From Cherax quadricarinatus (Eukaryota; Arthropoda; Malacostraca; Decapoda; Parastacidae), in NCBI RefSeq assembly GCF_038502225.1, contig NC_091325.1, positions 34,206,941 to 34,270,940 on the forward strand: 64,000 nucleotides of DNA, given 5' to 3'. The notes beneath the pieces are model-generated. The model had not been told where the DNA came from. It ran no database searches and saw nothing but the letters and a program-made list of their open reading frames with translations. Shown piece after piece: positions 46,171 to 58,738 of this stretch (positions are counted from its first letter, which is position 1; each line of letters opens with the position of its first letter). The translations under genes and the position numbers were made by a program.

Positions 46171-48810
46171 TTCAAGGGGGGCTCCTTGGCGTGGTGAAGA
46201 GGCTCTTGGTCTGAGGAATTAGACCTGTTGGTCTCCTTCCTCAAACCGAACCTAATTACCCCCCAGTCCCCCCTTCCCTATCCCATCCTCCCCTTTTTCC
46301 TTTCCTCCTCCTCCCCACCCTTCCCTTTTGCCCTTCCTCTTTTTGGCCTTTGGGATTTTTCCCACAGGCGTGCTAGTTCCTAGGTAGGGGAAAGGGTACT
46401 GGGGTCCATCCCATTCCGTTGAGGTTCTTGGCAGTGGCATAGTTTGCCGTGGAATCTGGATCGTCTGGGGATGTCCCGATCCCTCTCCGGTATCCCGGAG
46501 GGTGGCTTTGGGTGTCTTTCGGGTGATGGGTGTATCTCTTGAAGCCACCTTTCAGATTCCAGGGGTGGTGGCCGAAGGAGGTATGCTTTGTGGCGGATAT
46601 CCCACCGCCCTCTCTTTTGTCCACCAAGTAGCTCGGCAGATGTGAGGTTGCTATCCCGGATTGCTGGTTTACTGGCATGAAGGGTAGGGTATTGCATGGG
46701 TTCCATGCTGCATCTGCGCTACTTGCCGTGCTGAGGTTCTCTTGGGTGCGGAGGGAGATTTCTGGCCCTTTCATTCCTCCTAGGAACTATCCCTCCCCGG
46801 TCCCCCGTTTTTTTATTTTTTTTTTTTATTTTTTTTTTCTTAAAAACAAAAATAAAGAAGTAACCTAACCATGGAGTCCCAGATCCATGACCCCGCTTCC
46901 CCCGGGCCCCTTATTGTTACCATACCCAATTCTGATCTCGTCTCGTCTTTTGGACACTCCTAAGGCCCCTGTACCTCTTGCTGGTGCTGTTTTGTCACCC
47001 GCTTCAGGTACTGGGGTTTCGACTGACTCCTCCTGACCTCCTCTCTCCTTTGAGTATGCTTCCAGCCTCACCCTCTACGGTGCGACAATTTTCAAATCGC
47101 CAGCCCGTCCCACGTCGGACCAACTCTTATCCCACTTTTAAACGCCAACAACAATCTCCTGATGATGCTACTTCCTTACCTTCTCATTCTACACAGAAAA
47201 GACAGACAGGTCATGCACTCCCTCTCCACACACAGTTTAGGACCACACAATGGACTAAATTCTTTACTTTAAGACCGACTTCTTCTGCTGCCTATCTTTT
47301 CGACCATAGTATTGGCAAAGCGCTCCTACGCCACGTTGGTAGAGATATTTCCTTTCATGCTCTTAAGAGTGGTACGTGCATCATCACAGTCCAGAATTCT
47401 ACCCAAGCTCATGATCTTTCTCTTCTTTCACATATTGATACTCTTCCTATCACTATCTAAAAACACCATTCCCTCAATTCTTGTAGTGGTACTGTTATTC
47501 TGCCCCATACCATAGTCCAACAGAATTTCCAGACATGTGGCAATGACATTCTCAAACAGGTGGAACTCCAAGATCTCCCAATTCTCAAGGTAGACACTTA
47601 TGTTCTTCCTGCCCGCGGGTGAAGACAATACCCTTGCAATATGGTTCGTTTAACTTTTGACACCCATGAACTCCCATCCTCTGTTTATGTAGCAGGACAT
47701 CAGTTACAAGTTCAGAAGGTGATCCCTACACCACAACAGTGTAGGAATTGCTGGCTATTTGGCCACCCAGCAAAATATTGCAGATCTATAGCCGAATGCC
47801 CAGTCTGTGGTGCTAATGACCATTCTAATACGTCTTGCAGTCGAACTCCCTCTTGCCTTAATTGTCATGAGGCTCACCCTTCGTACTCTCACCATTGCCA
47901 GGTCTACTTAAATGAGCAGGAAATTCACTGCCTCAAAGAGGCAGAAGGTTTCCCTTATGCTATGGCAGTTTCTCATCTCCACCTCCAAGGGAGTCTACCC
48001 CGTGTTTCTTATTCTCGTGTTTCAAAAACGCCCCCCCACTTCTGGGGTCCCATCTTCTGCAGCCTCCTCTGTGGTTGCCAGTCCCATAGTCACTCCTGTA
48101 TCTAATTCTTTTGCTGTCCTGGGCTCATACGTCCCTACTTCAACACCTCAGTCTGTCCTCACTTCGTGTTCTCCCTCACAAACCCCGGTATCGACAAGAC
48201 CTCGTACGACACCTCCCAATCATCTCTTTACTTCTCAGAGGTCCAAAAAATCTCCTTTAACCCCTCCTTCCCTTTATCCACCTCCACATTTTACCTTCCC
48301 AGACTCTGTACCTGGGTCTTCCCCTTTCACTGGCTCTGTTACAAGTGTGGATGTTCATCTTCCTCCTCGTACTGTGCCTTCCTCCCCTGTACCCTCCCAA
48401 GTTTCTTCCTCTTCTGCCACCTCCCAGGTTTCTGCCTCTTCTGTCCCCTCCCACACTTCTCAAGTTCCCTCCACCCTTTCGCCATCCCCTACCTTGGTAC
48501 AGTCCATTACAGTTCCGATCTTTACTCAAACTCCTTCTCCTTCCATCTCCAATATTATCTCTTATACAACGTCTCTGAACTCCAAAACACTTGAAGCAAT
48601 CTCTGAATGTATTGCAGAGACCAAACCATCAATGGACACTGATCCACCCTCTTTACCTTCTCTTTCCTCTTCTCCATCTCTGCAACTCCTTTCTTCACAG
48701 TGCACCATTCCTTCGCTGCTTGAACGTTTTCCTTTGCCACCGCATGTGGACTTTTCTAACCCCTCTAGTCCATAGGTACCCTTACCTGCAGCTTTCAGGT
48801 ATCTTTCCTC
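46171..48810 (+). mobile_element. I-like LINE copy 1: 5' UTR and ORF1 only
   Basis: It begins TTCAAGGGGGGCTCCTTG, as copy 2 does at 48811. A 5' UTR of about 700 bases (46171-46870) is followed by ORF1, and the sequence stops a few bases after the ORF1 stop, where copy 2 begins head-to-tail. The endonuclease/RT half is absent, an unusual 3' truncation for a LINE. Confidence 0.8.
46871..48775 (+). pseudogene. I-like LINE ORF1 (gag-like), copy 1
   Basis: The start codon is at 46871 (MESQIHDP). Frames at 46978-47460, 47641-48105 and 47912-48775 together give the core KFFTLRPTSSA, FHALKSGT and three zinc knuckles (CRNCWLFGHPAKYC, CPVCGANDHSNTSC, CLNCHEAHPSYSHHC). A long Ser/Pro/Thr-rich C-terminal region follows, ending PHVDFSNPSSP. 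Knuckled gag-like ORF1 proteins coat LINE RNA in the I/Jockey group. At least three frameshifts or stops make it non-functional. Confidence 0.8.
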
Positions 48811-49513
48811 TTCAAGGGGGGCTCCTTGTTGTGGTGAAAAGGCTCTTGGTCTGAGGAATTATACCTGTCGGTCTCCTTCCTCAGACAGAACCTAATTACT
48901 CCCCATCCTCCCCTTTTCCCTTTCCTCCTCCTCCTCCTCACCCCTCCCTTTTGCACTTCCTCTTTTTTGGCCTTTGGGTTTTTCCCACAGGCACGCTAGT
49001 TCCTAGGTAGGGGAAAGGGTACCGTGGTCCATCCCATTCTGTTGAGGTTCTTGGCAGTGGCGTAGTTTGCCGTGGAATCTGGATCACCTGGGGATGTCCC
49101 GATCCCTCTCCTGTATCCCGGAGAGTGGCTTTGGGTGTCTTTTGGGCGACGGGTGTATCTCTGGAAACCACCTTTTGGATTTTGGGGGTGGTGGCCGAAG
49201 GAGGTATGCTTTGTGGCGGATATCCGGCCGCCCTCTCTTTTGTCCACCGAGGTAGCTTGGCAGATGTGAGGTTGCTATCCTGGATTGCTGGTTTACTGGC
49301 ATGAAGGGTAGGGTATGGCATGGGTTCCATGCTGCATCTGTGCTACTAGCAGTGCTGAGGTCCTCTTGGGCACGGAGGGAGATTTCTGGCCCTTTCATTC
49401 CTCCTGGGAACTATTCCTCCCCACTCCCCCCTTTTTTTTATTCTTTTTTTATTTTTATTTTCTTCTTTCTTTTTTTTTTTCTTAAAAGCAAAAAGCAAAG
49501 GAGTAACCTAACC

Positions 49514-51443
49514 ATGGAGAACCCAATCCATGAACCCACTACCCTTGGGCCCCTTCTTGATACCGCACCCCATTCTGACCCTGCCTTGTTTTTTGAACAC
49601 TCTTCGGACACTCCTGATGCCCCTGTACCTCTTGCTGGTGCTGTTTCCTCACCCACTTTAGGTACCGGGGCTTCGACTGACTCCTTCGATTTGTCTGACC
49701 TCCGCTTTCCTTTGACTATGCTTCCGGCCTTTCGCTCTACGGTACAGCAATTTACGAATCACCAGCCCATTTCACGACGGACCAACTCCGGTCCTACTCC
49801 TAAATGCCAACGACAATCTCCTGATGATGTTCCTTCGTTACCTTCCCATTCTACTCGGAAAAGACCGACACGTCATGCACTTCCTCTCCACGCTCAGTTT
49901 CGGACAACACAATGGACTAAATTCTTTACTTTAAGACCGACTTCTTCTGCCTATCTTTCTGACCATAGTATTGGCAAAGCGCTCCTGCACCATGTTGGTA
50001 GAAATATTTCATTTCATGCTCTCAAGAGCGGTACGCGCATCGTCACTGTCCAGAATGCTACCCAAGCTCATGGTCTTTCTCTCCTTTCGCATATCAATAC
50101 CACTCCTATCACTATTGAAAAACATCTTTCTCTCAATTCTTGTAGTGGTATTGTCATTCTGCCCCATACCATAGTCCAACAGAATTTCCAGTCATGTGGA
50201 AATGACATTCTTGAACAGCTGGAACTCCAGGATCTCCCAATCCTCAAAGTAGACACTTATGTCCTTCCTGCCCGCAGGCGGAGACGTTACCCTAGCAATG
50301 TGGCTTGACTAACTTTCGACAGCCGTGAACTCCCGTCCTCTGTTTATGTCGTGGGACATCGGTTACAAGTTCGTATGGTGATCCCTACACCTCAACAGTG
50401 TAGAAATTGCTTGCGTTTTGGTCACCCAGTTAAATATTGCATCTATAGCCGAATGACCAGTCTGTGGTGCCAACAACCATTCTAATACATCTTGCAGTCA
50501 ACCTCCATCTTGCCTTAATTGTAATGAGGCTCACCCTTCGTACTCACGCCGTTGCCAGGTCTACTTGAATGAGTGTGAAATCCATAGCCTCAAAGAGGCA
50601 GAAGGTCTCCCTTATGCTATGGCAGTTACTCATCTCCGCCTCCAAGGGAGACTACCCCGTGTTTCTTATTCTCATGTTTCAAAACGTCCCTCCACTTCTG
50701 GGGTCCCATCTTCTGCAGCCTCCTCCGTTGTTACCCCTCCCATAGCCACTCCGGCATCTAATCCTTTTGCTGTCCTTGGCTCTGACGTTCCAACTACAAC
50801 TCAGTCTGTTCTCACATCTTCGCGTCCTTCCTCACAAGCCCCGGTATCGACAAGGCCCTGTACGACACCTTATACCAATCGCCCCTCTACTTCTCAGAAG
50901 TCCAAAAAATCCCCAGTGCTCAAATCTTTGCCCCTTTCTTCCCTTCTTCCACCTCTGCACTTTACCTTTCCAGTCTCTGTGCCTAGTTCTTCCCCTCTCT
51001 CTGGCTCTATTACAAGTGTGGAGGTTCACCCTCCTCCTCATACTATGCCTTCCACCCCCGTCCCCTCCCAAGTTTCTCCCTCTTCTGTCACCTCCCAGGT
51101 TTCTGCCTCTTCTGTCCCCTCCCACACTTCTTCTCCAGTCCCCTACAATCTTTCGTCCCCCTCTACTTTGATACAGTCCATTACTGTCCCAATCTTTACT
51201 CACCCTCCTCCTTCTACCTCCAATATTGTCTCCCATACATCTTTGAATTCAGAAACACTTGAAGCCATTTCAGAATATATTGCAGACACTAAACCTTCAA
51301 TGGACACTGATCCACCTCCTGTTCCTTCTCTTCCCTCTCCTCCAGCTCCACAACTCCATTCTTCGCAACGCTCCATTCCTTCGCTGCCTGAACATCTTCC
51401 AATGCCACCACATGTTGACTTTTCTAACCCCTCTAGTCTGTAG
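49514..51443 (+). pseudogene. I-like LINE ORF1 (gag-like), copy 2
   Basis: It opens MENPIHEPTTLG and is intact for 265 codons to 50308, including KFFTLRPTSSAYLSDHS and FHALKSGTRIVTVQN. A stop and frameshifts follow in the zinc-knuckle region (CRNCLRFGHPVKYC still readable near 50400). The Ser/Pro-rich tail is open from 50565 to 51443 and ends HVDFSNPSSL. It is better preserved than copy 1. Confidence 0.82.
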
Positions 51444-51487
51444 GTGCCCTTCCCTATGGATTCCTGGTATTTTCTTCATTGCCAATC

Positions 51488-54400
51488 ATGGCCTATTTAC
51501 AGTGTAATATTCGCGGCCTCAGGGGTAATCGGGGTGAGCTTCAGATGTTGCTTTCCAGGTTTTTCCCTGTTGGTGCTTGCTTACAAGAACCAAAATTACA
51601 CTCAGCTGTTTTCCAACTTATCTCAGGCTATAATTTATTGTATTCTTTGGATCCTTTCTCAGATGGGACCTTTAATGAAAGTGCCCTTCTTCTACGCAAT
51701 GATATTCCGTACTATCAACTATTTGTCCATACCTCTCTGCATTACACTGCAGCCTGTATCCACTTGAATAAGTGGTTTACAATATGTTCTTTATATCTTT
51801 CTCCTTCTCGAGCATTTTCTATCCCAGATTTTGCCTTTCTAGTTTCATCCTTACCACCACCACTTCTGTTACTTGGTGATTTTAATGCCCACCATTTCCT
51901 CTGGGGGGGTCTCATTATGACTCACATGGCATCCAGTTGGAGGCTTTTCTCGCCTCTCACCCCCTCCATGTTTTAAATATGGGTACTCTCACCCATTTTG
52001 ATCCTTGTACTCATACTCTCTCTTGCATTGATCTATCAGTCTGCTCTTCCTCCGCTGCACTAGACTTCACCTGGTCTGTTCTACTGGACTTACCTGACAG
52101 CGATCATTTTCCAATCATTCTTACTTCTTCCTATTCACCACCTTTCCATAGACCTTACTGGCAATTTGATCAGGCAAATTGGGACCTTTACTCGCAACTC
52201 ACTGCTTTTAGTGAGGTTCCTTCTTCATCCTCCATTGATGAGCTCCTACACCTCATCTCGACATCAGTTTGTACTGCAGCTTCTCATTCTATACCCCAAA
52301 CCTCAGGCAGGCATTCTCAGAAGTGCGTGCCTTGGTGGTCTCCTGCTTGTGCTCGTGCAGTACATTTGAAACGCGCTGCATGGGGCAGGTACCAGTACAA
52401 TAAAACTGATGAGAAACTTCTTGATTTTAAGCAGAAGTGTGCGATCGACCGCCATGTCATCTGTGACGCTAAACGCACTTGCTGGCAAGACTATGTTTCC
52501 ACCATCACCTCTGCTTCCTCTATGAGTGCAGTCTGGAAAAAAGTGAGGAAATTGAGTGGTAAATACTCTCCTGACCCGGCTCCTGTTCTACGGGTTGTTG
52601 GTGTTGATGTAGCAAACCCTCTTGACCTTGCCATTGAAACTGGCACTCATCTGGTCCGTATTTCCCGGGGGCTCCATCTATGCCCCTCGTTTCTTTCTTC
52701 AAAGTCTGCCAGAGAGTACACTTGGACTTTTCTTCTCTCAGAGAAGAACAGTATAATGTGCCTTTTACACTTCAGGAACTGGAGGCAATGCTCTCAGCTT
52801 GCCGATCATCAGCAGCTGGGCCTGATGACATTCATATTCGTATGTTACAACATTTACATCAGTCAGCCCTTGTAGTCCTCTTACACCTCTTCAGTCTTAT
52901 TTGGGCACAAGGAGTTCTTCTCCAGCTGTGTAAATCTGCCATTGTTCTCCTTTCCACAAGCCGGGTACTACAGGTCATGATGCCTCCCACTATCGTCCCA
53001 TCGCTCTTACTAGTGCAGTTTGCAAAGTGATGGAACGTCTGGTAAATCGACGTTTAATGTGGTATTTAGACACACAACAGTCTCACCACTAGTCAATATG
53101 GCTTTCGTAAGGGCTGTTCTACCATAGACCCCTTACTACGTTTGGATATGTATGTTCATAATGCCTTTGCGAATAATCGCTCAGTTATTGCCATATTTTT
53201 TGACCTTGAGAAGGCATATGACACAACTTGGAGGTATAATATTTTGGCCCAGGCTCACTCCTTAGGCCTCCGAGGCAATCTACCATCCTTCCTTAAGACC
53301 TTTTTAACTGACAGACATTTCCGTGTTTGAGTCAATAATGTGCTTTCCCTGGACTTCGTCCAAGCTGAAGGTGTCCCTCAGGGATGTGTTCTGAGCACAA
53401 CACTTTTTCTCCTTGCTATAAATGATTTGGCCTCTGTTCTTCCACCCAATATTTGGTCATCACTCTATGTTGATGACTTCACTATTGCTTGTGCATGCGC
53501 TGACTATCATCTCATTACAGTTTCTCCCGCATGTGGTCGACCGTGTTTCCACTTGGGCCACCACGCATGGGTTTAAATTTTTTAGTACCAAAACTCACCA
53601 AATTACTTTCACTAGATGCTCTGTCATCTCCAATCATCCTTTCTATCTCTATGGCTCCCATATCCCCGAACGTGATACAGTCAGGTTTCTAGGCCTTCTC
53701 TTTGACTGTAGGTTATCCTGGAAACCTCACATTACCTCTCTGAAGGCAAGTTGTCACAGCCGGCTGAACCTTCTTAAAACCCTTGCTCATCTTTCCTGGG
53801 GAGCTGATCGCTGAACTCTGCTTCGCCTACATTCAGCCCTCATTTTATCGAAACTCGATTATGGTGACCAGATCTATTCAACGGCCTCTCCTTCTACTCT
53901 CTCTAGCCTTAACCCCATTCATCACCAAAGATTATGTTTATGCCTTGGTGCTTTTCGCTCTTCCTCTGTTGAGAGACTATGCAGAAGCGAACGTTCCATC
54001 CTTATCCGATCGCTGTGATGCCCATTGGCTTCGCTACTATGAACGCTCTCATGATCTCCGCAATCCTTCCATTTATAGAATGGTCACCAATATTAGTAGA
54101 CATTCTTTATTTGTTTGCTGCCCCTGTTTGCTCCATCCCTTTTCTCTTCGCCTACCTTCACTCTTGTCTTCCCTTCAGTTACCACCTTTATATGTTCATG
54201 TAGCATCTCACTTTTCCCTACACCCCTGGGAATTTCCAGCTGTTCGGGTCTGTTCTTTCTCACTCTCTTGCACAAAAGCCCAACTGCCTACTGTGGCTTC
54301 CCGCTCTCTTTTTCTTGATCACTTCCACTCTCATTCTCATGCCATCGCTGTGAACACAGATGGCTCTAAGTCTTCAGATGGCGTTGGATTCACAGCAGTG

Positions 54401-55174
54401 TTTCCGGACAGCGTCGTGCGGGGGCACATACTATCTTCGGCTAGTATTTTTACTGCTGAATTGTATGCCATTCTTCCAGCACTTACCTGTATTGCATCTA
54501 TGCCTGTGTCATCATTTGTGGTAGTCTCAGACTCCCTTAGTGCTGTACAGGCTATAAGAAAATTTGATACATCTCACCCCCTAGTTCTCCGTATCCAACT
54601 TTGGCTACGCCGCATCTCTACCAAGCATAAAGATATTGTTTTTTGTTGGGTCCCTGGTCATGTTGACTTACAGGGCAATGAACAGGCAGACACTGCTGTG
54701 CGGTCAGCAGTACATGACCTACCAGTTTCATATAGAGGTGTTCCATTTATGGACTATTTTGCTGCAATAGCTACCCACCTTCACACCCGTTGGCAACAAC
54801 ACTGGTCTACTCTGCTTGGTAACAAACTTCAATTTATTAAACTGAGTATAGGTTACTGGCTGTCTTCTTATCACCAGTGTAGAGGTTGGGAGACTACTCT
54901 CTCCCGTCTTCGCATTGGCCATACTCGTCTTACTCATGGATATCTCATTGAGAGGCACCCTGCTCCTCTCTGTGAGAATTGTCAGGTTCCATTATCGGTC
55001 AGGCACATTCTGTTAAACTGCCCACTTTATCAACGAGTATGCAGAATTTACCTCCAACGTCATCTTCGCTCTGCTGCTCTCTCTTTACCTTCCCTTCTCG
55101 CTGATGGACCCACCTTTCATCCGGATTCTCTCATTGACTTTTTGACAACAACTGACTTACTTCACAAACTCTGA
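51488..55174 (+). pseudogene. I-like LINE ORF2: endonuclease, RT and RNase H
   Basis: It starts MAYLQCNIRGLRGN (APE endonuclease; LLGDFNAHHFLWGG near 51880; LPDSDHFPIIL near 52095). The RT follows, with FFDLEKAYDTTW, GVPQGCVLSTTLFLL and SLYVDDFTIACA (YVDD catalytic pair). The last open stretch (53783-55174) includes the RNase H domain: NTDGSKSSDGVGF, FTAELYAI, VVSDSLSAVQAI and CWVPGHVDLQGNEQAD carry the D-E-D-H-D catalytic set. Its C-terminal cysteines (CENCQ...HILLNC) form the finger common after RNase H in I elements. At least four frameshifts (near 51915, 52750, 53030, 53520) and several stops inactivate it. Confidence 0.87.
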
Positions 55175-55320
55175 TGATACATTCAGCCCTTTCTATCTCA
55201 ATCTCTTGCTACCCTCTACCCCCTCACTATCTCCTGCCCCGCTGTTTTTTGTAACCTACTGATCGTCCCTCCCCCCTTTTGCCGCCCAATACCCTCACTA
55301 CCCTTGTGCTATATCATACC

Positions 55321-55796
55321 TTGTAATGCATTACAGTTTCATTATAGTAAATTACATTAGCTTCCATTCCAATATTCTCCTTATGTATGCTACAATGTTC
55401 AATTGTTGTGTACTTTGCCATTGTATAGAATCAGCCCAAGCCATACGCCTGCCATCTCTAGTTTGTATTAGCTGTATGTCAGGACAACATACGTTAGTGT
55501 CGCCGAGCTCTCAGTAGTATCAGTTCCCAGTAGTACCAGTTACCAGTAACCAGTTACCAGTAGTATGACTCACTATCAACGGTCTGCATGAATCACTGAC
55601 TGTTATTCATGTTGCTGCTAACCATAGCATGTTATGAATGCCATTCACCCCTACGACCCAATTCGTGAGTCAGTCTTAAGATAGAGAGCAGAGAGGCAGG
55701 ACGGCCTGGTGCTTCCCATATATTCCGTTATAATTATACGTGCTAACCAGCCAACATTAGTATTATTACCCAATCCACGTATCGAACCTCCACATG
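55321..55796. other. Unassigned spacer
   Basis: I recognise no gene or repeat family here. A short run of CAGTTACCAGTA-type words (about 55520-55565) is a small local tandem repeat. Confidence 0.4.
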
Positions 55797-55966
55797 ACAC
55801 AGTGTGCGTAGGTTATTGTGCCATGTGTTACAACAGTGTGTGTAGGTTATTGTGTAATGTATTAGAACAGTGTGTGTAGGTTATTGTGTCATGTGTTAGA
55901 ACAGTGTGTGTAGGTTATTGTGTCATGTGTTACAACAGTGTGTATAGGTTATTGTGTCATGTGTTC
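55797..55966. repeat. 34-bp minisatellite, about five units
   Basis: The unit contains CAGTGTGTGTAGGTTATTG followed by TGTCATGTGTTA. Five copies follow each other with a few substitutions (GCGTAGG, GTATAGG, GTAATGTATT variants). No coding is implied. Confidence 0.9.
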
Positions 55967-56100
55967 ATGAATGAGCCTCAAAATTCCATCAATGTATGCC
56001 AGATTTCCGACATTACCCTAACTCCGATAGACTTTGAGAAAGCCATTGACAACATGGCCATGCACACAACTGGGCATCTTCATTGAAAACTAAATTGTTT
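55966..56100 (+). pseudogene. Degraded fragment of a LINE-Y-related RT
   Basis: FMNEPQNSIN, ISDITLTPIDFEKAIDNMAMH parallels LINE-Y ORF2 near 18130-18230 (FMREPQNLIN, LSDVILTPNDFEQAIND). Sequence then decays. It is an old relative, not a recent copy. Confidence 0.65.
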
Positions 56101-56169
56101 GCTATCCTAATGGCGCTGAAGCTAACTTATGACACTGAGAGTGACTCCATCATCATCACTTATTCTGTG

Positions 56170-56810
56170 TCATTATTGAAGGCTTTTGACTCATAATGAC
56201 TCCAACAACATGCTCATTGGAGAAGACAGATATACTCAAAAGTCCGGGAAAAAAGGAATTAATATACAATTGCTATGGATCGCATCACACACTGGATTAC
56301 TCCTTCATTATAAAGTTGATATGATAGCTAAGAAGAGTACCCAGAAGGAGAATGCAGAATATAACTTTGGTATATCTGTGTCTAGCATTAGGAACAATAT
56401 TAGGAGAGAAGTAAATATGAAAATGAATGTTATAGAAATGCAGTTAGAAGTCTGAGTAGATCTATAATCCACTATGATAACATGAACATAGATAAGTATG
56501 TTTATGGAGCAACTTGCTATGTGAACAGACTGACTGATGTTGTAGTGGTCAGGCTTAGGCTGGGTTATAAGTACTTCTGGCAGTTTGCCAGACATACAGA
56601 TGATGATCAAACTAAATGCAAATTTTGTGGTTAGGCATATGGTCACTGTCTTGAACACTGTGCTTAATTGTCCACTTATTGAGGAATACAGAAACAGACA
56701 GTATAATAACCTATGTGACATGTCAAGATATCTTATTAATGAAAATAAGATGCCAGATACACTAAGCAAATTTCCTAAATATGCCTGTAACAGATAAGTG
56801 AACTGTAGAT
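56170..56810 (+). pseudogene. Degraded LINE C-terminus with RNase H trace and zinc finger
   Basis: INIQLLWIASHTGLLLHYKVDMIAKK resembles the LINE RNase H motif W-x-P-S-H...AD..AK with changes. Further on, VVVRLRLGYKYFWQF, TKCKFCG and HCLEHC match the C-terminal finger of RNase H-bearing LINEs. Many stops are present. The family cannot be fixed from this. Confidence 0.55.
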
Positions 56811-56843
56811 ATGTAGATATAAATCCAAATGTACACCTGTTAA

Positions 56844-57427
56844 CCCCTTTGGGGCCTACTTCCCAGGCCTTTTGTGCAACACTCATTACATTGTTCAAGA
56901 TTTGTTCATTTATTCACAATCCGTTTATTAGAGGAGCTGATCACACTCTTCTGTAAGTGTTTATTGTGTTTTGTGAGACACTTTGTTTACACTAACGTGC
57001 GGATCAGTGTTCTTTGTTGGTTATTCCGGCATCAGTGTGAATCCCAGTAGGATCAAAAGTAATCAGAAGACGCTACAGTCTCCTACACCATCACTGCCCA
57101 TAGCACATGAAGGAAAAATTGACATAGCATTTTTTCCCTCCTTGTCAAACTTCTAATATGAAGCAAAGCAGAATACTTGATTCTTGCTGTCTTAACATAC
57201 ACAACTATCTTTACCATGGAAATAAAGTGGGAGCAGGATTTTCCTTAATTGTCCTGCTAAGGTAAGAGATAGACTGTCTATCATTAAATTAAGCAACTTG
57301 CAACATCAGACTCTTGCAAGGAGCGGCAGCCGCTTGATCACGTCACATACTCGTACTGCTTGCTGTAGCAGTAAACAAGATGCTTGCCCCTTCTGAGAGG
57401 GCTGGGCCCCTCAGGGCTGAAAGGGGC
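56844..57427. mobile_element. Candidate small piggyBac-like MITE
   Basis: TTAA (56840-56843) is followed by CCCCTTTGGGGCC; the right end reads GGCTGAAAGGGGC before TTAA (57428-57431), so the ends form a short imperfect inverted repeat. It is about 580 bp without a gene. TTAA sites are common in AT-rich DNA, so this rests mainly on the CCCCTTT ends. Confidence 0.4.
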
Positions 57428-57431
57428 TTAA

Positions 57432-58708
57432 AGGAGCTGAATGAGGTTAATACCCCCCTCCTGGAGAAAATTTCTCCACAACCTCCGAAGCCCTCTCCAG
57501 GTATAGATTATTCTCTGTATAAAGTTGTGAAGGCTTAATCCTCTGTCTGGTAATCACTAGACTGGTCTCAGACCAGTCACAGTCTGGCTATCACACTACG
57601 GTCTCGGACCAGTCAGGTTAGTTGGTTAATGAGATAAAAGCTGGTGGCTGAAGCTCTTGCTTCACACGGTGGATGTCTGTTGTGAAAATTTGTATGGACT
57701 GCCTCCATGTGAGTTGTCTACCCTGGCAAGCTCTGTTGACACCGAGCCCTGAGGTCGGAACCTCAGCCTCACAAGTGGCTTATAGGACAGATTTTCATAA
57801 ATGACTGATGTTGCAAGAAATCTCGCCTGCATGCATGTATAAAGGACTAACTTATTTGGTGTTGGAGAATGTGTCTCAGTCTTCAACCTCCCTAGGATTA
57901 AGTCCCTGTGGACTTCCCCTCAGAACCACGTGCAACCGGTAACCTTACTTCCTGCAATATTCAATTGTTATTAGTGGCCTGCCTACACCTCGGAAATTTC
58001 TATTTCCAAGGGGGTGTGTATCCTCTAGACTAACTATGCAGAGAGTGACACTAGCTTTTAGGCTGACAAGAGACGCCCGTACGTACTGGTCATGAAGTGC
58101 CGGCTGCACAAAGCCCACAGCACGACTCACTCGTAATTTTTCCCCAGACACTGGCCAGGATCCTAAGAAAAATGGAGGCCTTGTCTTACTGTATGGGCCT
58201 GACAGAGGAGGACATCTACGGTACGTCGAGGTGCCTCCACCAGATTTCCCGAGGTCTAGTATGTGAAGACACATGGAGTTGCCACCTGCTGATCATGTCA
58301 CTTGCTCAGATGGTGTCTAGTCTTAGAAGAAAGGGCACTGTTGTCTCAAAGCTGTGCCCCAGTATTCAAACTTGGGCTGCCAGTTCTCACTGGCTAACAT
58401 AACCTAGTGTTTGCCTATATTATCGGCCTATTACTACCTACATTAAGGTCCTAGGTCTACATTATTATCTACAATTGCCTCAATAATCCTAATATTAGTG
58501 TACTAACAGTATAAACTACCTACTTCTTCCCTGAAGGGTAAATCTATCAATTAAGAAGTACCTTCCAACCACCTTCGCCAACCCGGGTGTGTGTGTGTGT
58601 TTTGTTTGGGTGTAAGGGCCACCCAACCCAGCTGTTTACCCATGACATGTTGGGATCTTTGTACGCTGTATCTGTTTTGTGGAACTTTTGGACTGAATAA
58701 ATTTCCAC
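57432..58708 (-). other. Region containing the probable 3' LTR of the BEL/Pao element
   Basis: Read on the minus strand, TGTGGAAATTTATTC at 58709 follows the G-rich GTGGCGGGAGGATG and could be the LTR start. No second LTR is in the window, so the left boundary cannot be set. The leftmost part (57432-57900) includes the direct repeat GGTCTC(A/G)GACCAGTCA (57568 and 57600) and may be outside the element. No gene is seen. Confidence 0.4.
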
Positions 58709-58738
58709 ATCCTCCCGCCACGAAGGTAGGTGCAAAGT

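Larger units (their letters stand above)
48811..55320 (+). mobile_element. I-like LINE copy 2, near full length
   Basis: It comprises a 5' UTR (48811-49513), ORF1, ORF2 with endonuclease, RT and RNase H, then a C/T-rich 3' UTR from 55175. The exact 3' end is not clear; the sequence changes character near 55320. Presence of RNase H and a knuckled ORF1 fits the I group. All coding parts carry frameshifts. Confidence 0.82.

Noticed and set aside
48257..48529. Arg/Gly-rich minus-strand frames opposite the I-like LINE ORF1 (also near 50832)
   Set aside because: They mirror the Ser/Pro-rich plus-strand tail of ORF1.
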